64,000 nt of DNA from a virus, in the IMG/VR virus record IMGVR_UViG_3300039310_000050, positions 37,634 to 101,633 of that record; one strand, 5' to 3'. Below the pieces are notes generated by a model. That model made no database searches, was not told where the DNA came from, and was given only the letters and a program-made list of their open reading frames with translations. Position 1 is the stretch's first letter; each line of letters starts with the position of its first letter. Position numbers and translations under genes: made by a program. Below, piece by piece: positions 56,945 through 64,000 of this stretch.

Positions 56945-58533
56945 TATTTATTTTTCTCCGATTTTGATTTTTTAGGTGCTGGTGGAGGTTCCTGTTCAAA
57001 TACACCAGATTCTAAAGAAGCGATTCTTTCTTTTTCGTCATCAACTTCAGGTTTTTCATTTTTAATTTGGTCTTTCATAATTTCAATTTGATCTTCATCT
57101 AACATTAATACATTCTTGAATATCCATTCTCTTGAAAAATATCTATCAACAGGAGATTCTGGGTCAATCATAGTTAATAATTGAAGTCTTTTTGTCCAAA
57201 TTTCTTGTTCTTTAGCTTCAGTAAAGACCGAATCTTTTTGATAAGCAATAGTTATATTATCTCTAAAATCTCCCCATTCATCTTTAGTAATAACTCCACA
57301 TAATTCTAATTGAATTTTCAAAAGTTCTTTAATTAAATGATCGAATCTTTTACGAAGTTTTACAATAAATCTTGAAAATTTAACTTCATCTCTTGAAATT
57401 TCAGCTTCACGACCAACACCAAAACCACCATCAGATTTTAAACGTGATTTAGGAACATGTAAAGCTTGATATAACCGTTCCTGGAAATACATAATATCTT
57501 CAATTTGTCCAAGATTAGTTCCAGCAGGTAAAGTTGTTACTTCAGTTCCTCGTCCACCTTCACGTCTTGGTAAGAAAAAATCCTCTTGCATCGATAAGAA
57601 TTTATGGTCATCTCTAACATTTCCTGTATCAGAATCATATACTAATTTATTACGGAAGTCATTCATAATAACTTTAATATAAGCTTCTGCTCGGTTAGTT
57701 GGCATATTACCAACATCAATATAAAATACTCTACGTTCAGCCGCACGACTTAACCGATAAATAACATGAGCATCTTCCATTGCACGTAATTGATTGAGTG
57801 GTTTAATTGCTTTATGCAAATAACTTACAACCATATTCCGTGTACTATCAATTAAACCAGAATGAACATAACAAATGGCATCAGGAGCAATTTTAACTCC
57901 AATTGCCGTTGTTGCTTCAACATTAACAATTCCACGTTCATTATAAAGGTAATATTCTAAAATAGAATCTACAATTTCAACTCCACCTTCACCTAATTTC
58001 TTTTTAATTTCACGGATTTTACGAACTCTTCTAGGATCTAAATATCTTAGTTCCTTAATACCTTCTTGTGGTGTATCTGGATCAACTAATATATGATAAA
58101 ATAAACGTCCATCAACATACCACCGTCTAAAAATTTCCATACCATCTTCATTGAAATTCAAAAGTTTAAGAATTTCATCAAAAGCATCATGTATTTGCTT
58201 TTTGACACTTTCAGGTTGTTCTAATTGTTCTAAATTAATTGATAATGCAGGACGATTATCTTCTTGGACAACTGCATCAGTAATAATATCTTCTATTGCT
58301 TGGTCACACTCTGGTTGCATGGCCATGTCTCTATACCGAGTAATTAATTCAGCTTCGTTTTTAGCTGTACCTTCTAAATCTACATAAGTTCCATAAATTC
58401 CACCAGAGGCAATTTGTGAGGCACCATCTACATTAGCTGGGATAGCAAATGATTTGTATTTTTGGATAGGATTTTGAGTTCCTATCTGAAATCCCAATAA
58501 CCGAAATGCCTCCATTAAATAATTTTTAGCCAT
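56944..58533 (-). CDS. 20: Portal protein (T4 gp20)
   Basis: 529 residues (T4 524). EAELITRYRDMAMQPECDQAIEDIITDAVV, LDPRRVRKIREIKK, INQLRAMEDAHVIYRLSRAAERRVFYIDVGNMPTNRAEAYI and VPKSRLKSDGGFGVGREAEISRDEVKFSRFI are hallmark gp20 segments. Dodecameric channel at the special vertex and nucleus of head assembly. Confidence 0.95.
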   Translation of the reverse strand: MAKNYLMEAFRLLGFQIGTQNPIQKYKSFAIPANVDGASQIASGGIYGTYVDLEGTAKNEAELITRYRDMAMQPECDQAIEDIITDAVVQEDNRPALSINLEQLEQPESVKKQIHDAFDEILKLLNFNEDGMEIFRRWYVDGRLFYHILVDPDTPQEGIKELRYLDPRRVRKIREIKKKLGEGGVEIVDSILEYYLYNERGIVNVEATTAIGVKIAPDAICYVHSGLIDSTRNMVVSYLHKAIKPLNQLRAMEDAHVIYRLSRAAERRVFYIDVGNMPTNRAEAYIKVIMNDFRNKLVYDSDTGNVRDDHKFLSMQEDFFLPRREGGRGTEVTTLPAGTNLGQIEDIMYFQERLYQALHVPKSRLKSDGGFGVGREAEISRDEVKFSRFIVKLRKRFDHLIKELLKIQLELCGVITKDEWGDFRDNITIAYQKDSVFTEAKEQEIWTKRLQLLTMIDPESPVDRYFSREWIFKNVLMLDEDQIEIMKDQIKNEKPEVDDEKERIASLESGVFEQEPPPAPKKSKSEKNK

Positions 58534-58618
58534 TATGATTCACACTTTCTAAATATTTTTTATGAGGGGCTTTCATTTTTAATTTTGTTTCTTCAGAATG
58601 GTGTTGATGTTTAGCCAT
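58526..58618 (-). CDS. Small basic protein, 30 aa
   Basis: MAKHQHHSEETKLKMKAPHK..., ending 8 bases inside the portal start. AGGATATC before its ATG. His/Lys-rich. Between genes 19 and 20. Confidence 0.5.
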   Translation of the reverse strand: MAKHQHHSEETKLKMKAPHKKYLESVNHNG

Positions 58619-58631
58619 GATATCCTATTTT

Positions 58632-58653
58632 GAGGGGAGATTAATCTCCCCTC
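58632..58653. terminator. Perfect 22-bp palindrome, likely terminator
   Basis: GAGGGGAGATT followed by its exact reverse complement, directly after gene 19. On the minus strand it lacks a strong T-run; on the plus strand TTTATCT follows. A transcript-ending or RNA-processing hairpin. Confidence 0.6.
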
Positions 58654-58659
58654 TTTATC

Positions 58660-58667
58660 TATTTATT
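58660..58667 (-). promoter_or_regulatory. Variant late box AATAAATA before gene 20
   Basis: One mismatch to TATAAATA; the same variant precedes gene 18 (61614-61621). Confidence 0.4.
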
Positions 58668-58675
58668 CGGATTAA

Positions 58676-59260
58676 TTATCCGTTCAAAGGACCAGCATCT
58701 CCATCAGTTGTAGGACCATTAACAGATACAGCATCCCACCATTGGTACCGAAATGTACATTGGAACTTTTCAATTGTGTTGTTTGTTCCCCAATCAAGTT
58801 CCATTGCACCTACTTCAGTTGGAAATGCTCCATTCATTTTATATTGTTTAATAGTAGGAACATCTAACTTTGAATATTGTTGAACATAAGCATCCACACA
58901 ATAAGCCGCAGGAGTAGCCGCTGCATTACTACGAATGTTAGCAACATGGGCATTTAATGCACTTAACCAAAGTTCAAATGCATCTCTGATTAAGAAGTTT
59001 TCATCATTCATAATTGTTACTGTCCAAGGATCAAATTCACGATCACCAGGATAGTAAGTTTTACGACCCATATATGGTACTTCAATTTCACCTAATTTAT
59101 CCGCTGGTAACGAACTTGTTTGGGCTAAAAGTGTAACTAATCCACTTGCAGCCCCCACTCCAGTAACTAAACTAGGAAATTGTAAAACGATTTGGAATAG
59201 ATTGGGTCTGGTACCAGATCCGGTTAAGGCTGCTCGAAACCCTGTAATACTTCTTGCCAT
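58676..59260 (-). CDS. 19: Tail tube protein (T4 gp19)
   Basis: 194 residues (T4 163). RPNLFQIVLQFPSLVTG, YMGRKTYYPGDREFDPWTVTIMNDENFLIRDAFELWLSALNAH and GAFPTEVGAMELDWGTNNTIEKFQCTFRYQWWD are conserved gp19 features. Polymerises into the inner tail tube. Confidence 0.93.
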   Translation of the reverse strand: MARSITGFRAALTGSGTRPNLFQIVLQFPSLVTGVGAASGLVTLLAQTSSLPADKLGEIEVPYMGRKTYYPGDREFDPWTVTIMNDENFLIRDAFELWLSALNAHVANIRSNAAATPAAYCVDAYVQQYSKLDVPTIKQYKMNGAFPTEVGAMELDWGTNNTIEKFQCTFRYQWWDAVSVNGPTTDGDAGPLNG

Positions 59261-59284
59261 AATAGTATCTCCTTAAAACCTTTC

Positions 59285-61552
59285 TTAGAATTGACCAACA
59301 ATCTCAGTGAAATCTACTCCAGTAGGAGTAGCAATGAAATTTAATTGAATATAATTAATAGATTTAGCTGGTTGTAAATAAATATCAGCTTCGAATTGGT
59401 GTGCATCAATCATTTGTGGTGTATTATTTGTTGCATCACAAACAATTAGATAATTATATAAACCACGTCTACCTTCAATATCACGTAAAAATGGATCAAT
59501 TAATCCACGGAATTGTGTCCGAGTAGTATCATCATTCAATTCGAATAATGTATATTTTGCCGCTTGTGATATTGCTTGTTCAATATAAATGAATAAACGC
59601 CGAACATTAATACGATCAAAAGCTCCCGGTTTAGAAACAAATGTTTTATCACCAAAAAGAACCGGTCCTTGACCTGCAAATGAAACTATGGGATTTATAC
59701 TTGCTTGATATAAAACATCACGATATGCTTGTTTTGGATTCCATGCAAGAGAAACCACACCCTTTAAATTACCACGATTTAATCCAGCAGGAGAAAACCA
59801 TGGATCACGTACTTGGTCAGTATAAACACATAATCCGGCTGTATCTCCATTTCCTGGAACCCACCGATAAACATCATTATATTTATCATATTTCTGTGAC
59901 CAATTACCATCCATAAATGCATAAGATGAATATGGTACAGTATTTGCATAAGCAACAATATCTGTTGCTTCATTTCCTGCATTATAAACAACTGCATCTT
60001 GAGGAGGTGAAAAACAAACTACACAATCTTGTCTTTCTTCTGCAATTTCTGTAATCAAATATCCAACTACAGTTGCATCATAATTTGCAGTCAAAATTAA
60101 ACCAAATGAAAAATCATCCACATTAAATAAATCATAACCTAACATTAATTCTCCATCAGTTACAGTATTATTTCCATCATTTCCACCTTCAAGAAGAGTA
60201 ACATATTGAATTGCATTTGATCCACTAGTTAATGGTGTATGACCTATTGCATAAACTGCACCAGTTCCACTACTTGTGACAATTGGGATAACTAATGCTG
60301 CCGCGGCAGGAACATTATTAATTGCACTTACAACTTGGTTTGCAGTAGTAATACCAGCAGTTCCTGAAGTTGAATTACCTAATGTAACATTAATAGCTGT
60401 ACCAACTACAGATACACTAGCACTTGTTCCATTTGTACCAAGATTTGTATATTGAATTGTAATATTATTTCCAGCACTTCCAACATTTCTAGCTGTATAT
60501 AAAATTCCAGTAACACCAGCTTCTAATGTTGAAGTAGCAGCCGTTCCAGCTACATAAAGAGTATCAAAAACCGTATTCTTAGCTTTAGATCCCCAATTAT
60601 TTAATGGAATTGTTGTCGGAAAATCTAACCAATAAACCCAACTTGATTTACTGAAAAGAACATTTGGATAATAGATACTATTCCCTTGAGAATCTTGAGC
60701 ATCTGAAGCTTTAGAAACAAATGCATAAGATTCAATTACATCACCAGGGGTTCCTGTAATTGTTCCTAAAGTATCAACAAATACTAAATGAAGTTCATCA
60801 TTTGATCCACCTAAGGCCGCAGTATATGCAGAAGTCCCTGGAGGATTAGAGAATAAGCCTTTATATTGCCATAATGCAAATTGTTCTGCACTATCACAAA
60901 TCCAACATTGTATACCATTTCCTAAATCACCCGGATATCGGGCAGCAAATTCACCACTATCTGTTTGTTGACCAGCAGCAAAATTGGTTGTATAGTCGTT
61001 TGAATTTTGAATTCTTAAACCAACAACTGGAGTTAAAACTGCTTCTTCAGTAATAATATCTCCACCTGTTGGAATAACTGTAATCGATGGAGGCGAATCA
61101 ATACTTAATCCTTCTCCAGAACTTGTAACTATTACATCTACGATTTCTCCATTAGCAACAACTACTGTAGCTGCTGCTCCTGAAGAACCAGAAAATTGTA
61201 ATGTAGGCACATGAACATATCCTGCACCTGGGACAGTAGGTTCTACATATGTTACACCATCATTAATAACCGCAGCATTTCTTGCATCTGCGGAAATTAC
61301 TCTTACAACACTTAAATTATTTCCATATTGTAAGAAACTTGATGCTGTAAACCATGTAGCAGAAGTATCGTTATCAGGTTCACCAAAAGTGTTTTTTAAA
61401 GTAATTTCACTATCTACAAGCGTTTTTAAATTTGCAGGACCCCATGTAAAAGGACCAGCCAAAACACCACCAGTTTCAGCGGTTCCTACAACCGTTGTAT
61501 CATCATCAATTTCACTAAATTGAACACCTGGACTTAATAAATTAAATGCCAT
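59285..61552 (-). CDS. 18: Contractile tail sheath protein (T4 gp18)
   Basis: 755 residues, longer than T4 gp18 (659). N-terminal LLSPGVQFSEIDDDTTVVGTAETGGVLAGPFTWGPAN and C-terminal FGDKTFVSKPGAFDRINVRRLFIYIEQAISQAAKYTLFELND ... RGLIDPFLRDIEGRRGLYNYLIVCDATNNTP define the family. The middle carries extra beta modules (ARNVGSAGNNITIQYTNLGT and relatives), probably surface-exposed insertions. Confidence 0.95.
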   Translation of the reverse strand: MAFNLLSPGVQFSEIDDDTTVVGTAETGGVLAGPFTWGPANLKTLVDSEITLKNTFGEPDNDTSATWFTASSFLQYGNNLSVVRVISADARNAAVINDGVTYVEPTVPGAGYVHVPTLQFSGSSGAAATVVVANGEIVDVIVTSSGEGLSIDSPPSITVIPTGGDIITEEAVLTPVVGLRIQNSNDYTTNFAAGQQTDSGEFAARYPGDLGNGIQCWICDSAEQFALWQYKGLFSNPPGTSAYTAALGGSNDELHLVFVDTLGTITGTPGDVIESYAFVSKASDAQDSQGNSIYYPNVLFSKSSWVYWLDFPTTIPLNNWGSKAKNTVFDTLYVAGTAATSTLEAGVTGILYTARNVGSAGNNITIQYTNLGTNGTSASVSVVGTAINVTLGNSTSGTAGITTANQVVSAINNVPAAAALVIPIVTSSGTGAVYAIGHTPLTSGSNAIQYVTLLEGGNDGNNTVTDGELMLGYDLFNVDDFSFGLILTANYDATVVGYLITEIAEERQDCVVCFSPPQDAVVYNAGNEATDIVAYANTVPYSSYAFMDGNWSQKYDKYNDVYRWVPGNGDTAGLCVYTDQVRDPWFSPAGLNRGNLKGVVSLAWNPKQAYRDVLYQASINPIVSFAGQGPVLFGDKTFVSKPGAFDRINVRRLFIYIEQAISQAAKYTLFELNDDTTRTQFRGLIDPFLRDIEGRRGLYNYLIVCDATNNTPQMIDAHQFEADIYLQPAKSINYIQLNFIATPTGVDFTEIVGQF

Positions 61553-61613
61553 CTTGTATCTCCTTAATTCTTATAATCTTTTGCCAATTATGTTTTAATT
61601 CTAATTCATTAAA

Positions 61614-61621
61614 TATTTATT
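61614..61621 (-). promoter_or_regulatory. Variant late box AATAAATA before gene 18
   Basis: On the minus strand 62 bp before the sheath ATG; one mismatch to the T4 late consensus. Confidence 0.4.
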
Positions 61622-61633
61622 ATTTCCAAGACT

Positions 61634-63370
61634 TTAAGCCCATCCAACTTCCTGTAATCTTTTAAGTCTATCCATATCAATAGATGCTTTCCTTTGTTCT
61701 CTTTTACAAAATTCATCCCAAATTTCACTTTGAGCACTTTTCCAAACACATTCTTTAGTTAAAATTTCTTCTTCTTCTTCAATTCCAGTATCAACCCACC
61801 CATAAGGTGTTAAATCGTGTTCAAAATTTGGTGCATAATCTTCTTGTAAACTCTCACGAAGTTTAGCTTCTACCAAATCTCTAAAATGTTTTTGAGTTGT
61901 TAACCAAGAAAATACTACAAGTGTCATTACCAAATCATCTTTTTTACCTTCATCAGCTTGGTATTTGTCATTTTTTAAAACAAATGAAATCAATTCATCT
62001 TTAATATCTGCATCATAAAAAATTAATTTTTTATTTTCAATAAGAGTTTTTAAATTGGCGCATCCAGTTCTACGTACTGGTGTACTCATTTTAACACCGC
62101 GTTGAATATTTTTACCTACATTTCCAAATCCTGTTGCTAAAATTTGGCCAGATCTTCCTTTTGTAGCTACCATTAAAATATTTTCATACTCATGAATATG
62201 ATGTAAATCATCTGCTACTTGATATCCTGGTCCATCCATTTCTAAAAGAATATAAGCATTATTATATCTTTTAGCTACAGGAACAATTTCATCAGCTAAT
62301 AATACTGGTGGAATTGTATTAGACCAATATTTAGCTACTACTTCATATGGAGAATCTGTTACATCAATGACTGTAAATGCTGAATTATCTAATTGTTTTC
62401 CACGGGCTGTATCTACACAAATTACATAAATATGAGGTTCATCTATAGTTGATGAAGGGTCTTTCCAAACATCAAAGAAATGTTGTGAATGTTTTGGAGG
62501 AAAAGTTTCTATTAATTTTAAGAAACGTCCTGAAATTAAAGTAGCACCAGATCCAATAAATTCGCATCCAAATTCTTGGTCAAATCTTTCTTGACCAATA
62601 ATTGATATTGTTTGTTCTGCCCATTCTGGATTTTCATGTCCTGGAACTTCAGTATAATGAACTTCAAGAGCATGAAAATGATTCCACAAAGGATGGTCAT
62701 GAGGAAAGTTTGCTTTAACCCATAAATCATGAAAAAGATTTACTCCATTAGGTGTTGAAACAATAATAATTTTAGAAGTTGTTCCTTGAGAAATTACAGG
62801 ATAAGTTGAAGTCCAGAATTTATCAGCTAATTTATTATCAATATGAGCAAACTCATCCAAAAAGATAACATTAAAAGTTTGTCCACGTACAGATGCGCCC
62901 GTAGTGGCATAAGCTGCAATAATACATCCATTTTCTAATTCAATACGAGTTTTATTCCAAACTTTAACACCTTGTTGAAGCCACATAGGTAATAATTCAA
63001 ATGCTAATTGAATTTTTCCTAATAATTCAATGGCCGTTTCTCGCTTATTTGCAAGAATTCCAATTTTTTTATATTTATTAAATAATACGTAATGTAAAAA
63101 ATATGCAACCAATGTAGTTGATTTGCCTGATTGCCGAGGCATAACGGTAATTACAAACCGTTCTTCATGGACTGTTTTAACTAATTGGGCCTGGAAATCC
63201 CATAATTTAAAATCTGTAACACCTTCATCAATTGTAACAACTTGAATATAATTTGTAATAAAAAAAACAGGATCTTCGGCACACTTTTGTAATTTTTCAA
63301 ATAATTGAGGTGTCCATTTAACATGAACATTCGTATCTTTAAGAGATGGATTACCTAAATATGTACTCAT
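61634..63370 (-). CDS. 17: Terminase large subunit (T4 gp17)
   Basis: 578 residues from MSTYLGNPSLKDTNVHVKW at 63370, where the ATG overlaps the upstream stop (TAATG). Walker A VMPRQSGKST (77-86), Walker B FNVIFLDEFAHID, C-motif IIIVSTPNG; C-terminal nuclease with VICVDTARGKQLDNSAF and LLEMDGPGYQVADDL. Motor that packages DNA into the prohead and cuts concatemers. Confidence 0.95.
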   Translation of the reverse strand: MSTYLGNPSLKDTNVHVKWTPQLFEKLQKCAEDPVFFITNYIQVVTIDEGVTDFKLWDFQAQLVKTVHEERFVITVMPRQSGKSTTLVAYFLHYVLFNKYKKIGILANKRETAIELLGKIQLAFELLPMWLQQGVKVWNKTRIELENGCIIAAYATTGASVRGQTFNVIFLDEFAHIDNKLADKFWTSTYPVISQGTTSKIIIVSTPNGVNLFHDLWVKANFPHDHPLWNHFHALEVHYTEVPGHENPEWAEQTISIIGQERFDQEFGCEFIGSGATLISGRFLKLIETFPPKHSQHFFDVWKDPSSTIDEPHIYVICVDTARGKQLDNSAFTVIDVTDSPYEVVAKYWSNTIPPVLLADEIVPVAKRYNNAYILLEMDGPGYQVADDLHHIHEYENILMVATKGRSGQILATGFGNVGKNIQRGVKMSTPVRRTGCANLKTLIENKKLIFYDADIKDELISFVLKNDKYQADEGKKDDLVMTLVVFSWLTTQKHFRDLVEAKLRESLQEDYAPNFEHDLTPYGWVDTGIEEEEEILTKECVWKSAQSEIWDEFCKREQRKASIDMDRLKRLQEVGWA

Positions 63371-64000
63371 TATCCTATAACTACATAATACCAATTGTAG
63401 GTAGTTAATGCAGCCAGAGCCACAGAATTTGATTCTAATACCCATCCAGAAGAACTTAAAGAAGTTACAAATGGAGTAGCAGTTGTTAAAGCGGCCGCCG
63501 CAGCATTTCCAGGTTCTAAAATGATTGCAGAAGGAGCGGCTGGTAAATTAATACCAAAAATTACTGTAATAATTGGAGAAGCTGTATTTGGTGAAGATCC
63601 TGTTGTAATAGAAATTAATCCCGCAGCATCTTTACCAGTTATAGTTGCTGATCCACTTGTTCCTGCTCCTACTCCAAGTGAATAAGTTCCAGAGGTTCCA
63701 CCAGCCACAATTCTTGCTGTTATATTTCTAGCCGCAAAATCTCCATTAGTATCTCTCCGAACTAAAGTAGATGGAGTATTAATATTTGTTGCTTGATTTC
63801 CGGCTGAAGTTGCAGAAGCAATATTAACCGCAGTTTGACCACCAACCGTAGCTACTGAAGGACTTGGATAATTTCCTGTTAAATCTCCACCTGCTGTACC
63901 AAATGTTACTAAAGTATTTGTTACAGAAACTACACGCCCATTACTATCAGATACAAATACTGGGATATGTGTTGTATCTCCATATGTACCTGCTGAGCCA
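63370..64000 (-). CDS. Tail fibre-like protein, C-terminal part (5' end outside)
   Basis: The frame is open through the right edge, so the N-terminus lies beyond 64000; at least 209 codons are visible. IPVFVSDSNGRVVSVTNT, GGDLTGNYPSPSVATVGG, STLVRRDTNGDFAARNITA and GTSGTYSLGVGAGTSGSATI are repeats of the beta-helical fibre type found in long fibres and virion knobs. It occupies the place of the small terminase gene in T4. Probably host recognition or a structural fibre. Confidence 0.8.
   Translation of the reverse strand, partial: GSAGTYGDTTHIPVFVSDSNGRVVSVTNTLVTFGTAGGDLTGNYPSPSVATVGGQTAVNIASATSAGNQATNINTPSTLVRRDTNGDFAARNITARIVAGGTSGTYSLGVGAGTSGSATITGKDAAGLISITTGSSPNTASPIITVIFGINLPAAPSAIILEPGNAAAAALTTATPFVTSLSSSGWVLESNSVALAALTTYNWYYVVIG

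Noticed and set aside
61634-63445. Longer N-terminus for the terminase
   Set aside because: The extra 25 codons overlap the fibre gene; the ATG at 63370 overlaps its stop and fits the family.
1-64000. CRISPR arrays, insertion sequences, integrase or attachment sites
   Set aside because: No regularly spaced repeats, transposase or integrase motifs were seen; the phage appears strictly lytic in this window.

Overview
This window is part of the genome of a T4-like contractile-tailed phage (myovirus, Caudoviricetes). It is AT-rich (about 30% GC where I counted) and almost every gene is on the minus strand, so the biological reading direction is from position 64000 down to 1. The evidence is a nearly complete set of T4 orthologues recognisable from their protein sequences and in T4-like order: structural genes 17-18-19-20-67-21-22-23 (63370 to 51967), recombination and late-transcription genes uvsY, uvsW, 55, 47, 46 (51255 to 43607), the clamp and clamp-loader block 45-44-62-regA (35761 to 31360), DNA polymerase 43, uvsX and helicase 41 (12838 to 2884). 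The host cannot be named from the sequence.

Region by region, from low to high coordinates. 1-13464: replication and nucleotide metabolism (gp41, UvsX, gp43, HD phosphohydrolase, DUF5664 protein), a DNA methyltransferase, a large ParB-like/HELGH metallopeptidase fusion, and HNH and GIY-YIG homing endonucleases. 13522-16544: a plus-strand T4-type lysozyme, then dUTPase, a membrane protein, a thioredoxin-fold protein and a deoxyribosyltransferase-like enzyme. 16556-35057: an accessory and tRNA region with 17 tRNA genes (Trp, Leu, Asn, Gly, Gln, Thr, Asp, His, Tyr, Cys, Ala, Val, CAT-anticodon, Lys, Arg, Ser, Glu) mixed with many tiny genes, an ATP-dependent DNA ligase, an RNA ligase, a macro-domain protein, a secreted trypsin-like protease, and the regA-62-44 block. 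35063-43604: sliding clamp, a MoxR/CobS-like ATPase with a VWA/CobT-like partner, a GC-rich NUDIX gene that looks recently acquired, an IMP dehydrogenase/GMP reductase-like enzyme and a second DNA methyltransferase. 43607-51255: gp46/gp47 nuclease, a FkbM methyltransferase, late sigma factor gp55, UvsW and UvsY. 51257-64000: a tail-tube-like protein, then capsid, scaffold, protease, core, portal, tube, sheath, terminase and the end of a tail fibre gene.

Expression signals are unusually clear. I found 16 sigma70-type promoters, most with TTGACA, 17 bp and TATAAT, in front of early-type genes. T4-type late boxes (TATAAATA) stand in front of the scaffold, major capsid, lysozyme, a small membrane protein and a plus-strand GIY-YIG gene, consistent with the gp55 gene. 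Genes are packed with ATGA and TAATG overlaps, and three CDS stop codons lie inside the first bases of the following tRNA.

Most interesting for follow-up: two tRNA-sized structured noncoding elements (22316-22408 and 26728-26804), each between a tRNA 3' end and the next promoter; a 65-bp perfect duplication that places half a zinc ribbon inside the DNA ligase; a zinc-ribbon insertion in the DNA polymerase; a roughly 62-65% GC NUDIX island that seems to have cut off a small zinc-ribbon gene; a decayed HNH endonuclease tail just before regA; several small genes broken by single frameshifts; and a perfect 24-bp palindrome made of TCGCGA units.
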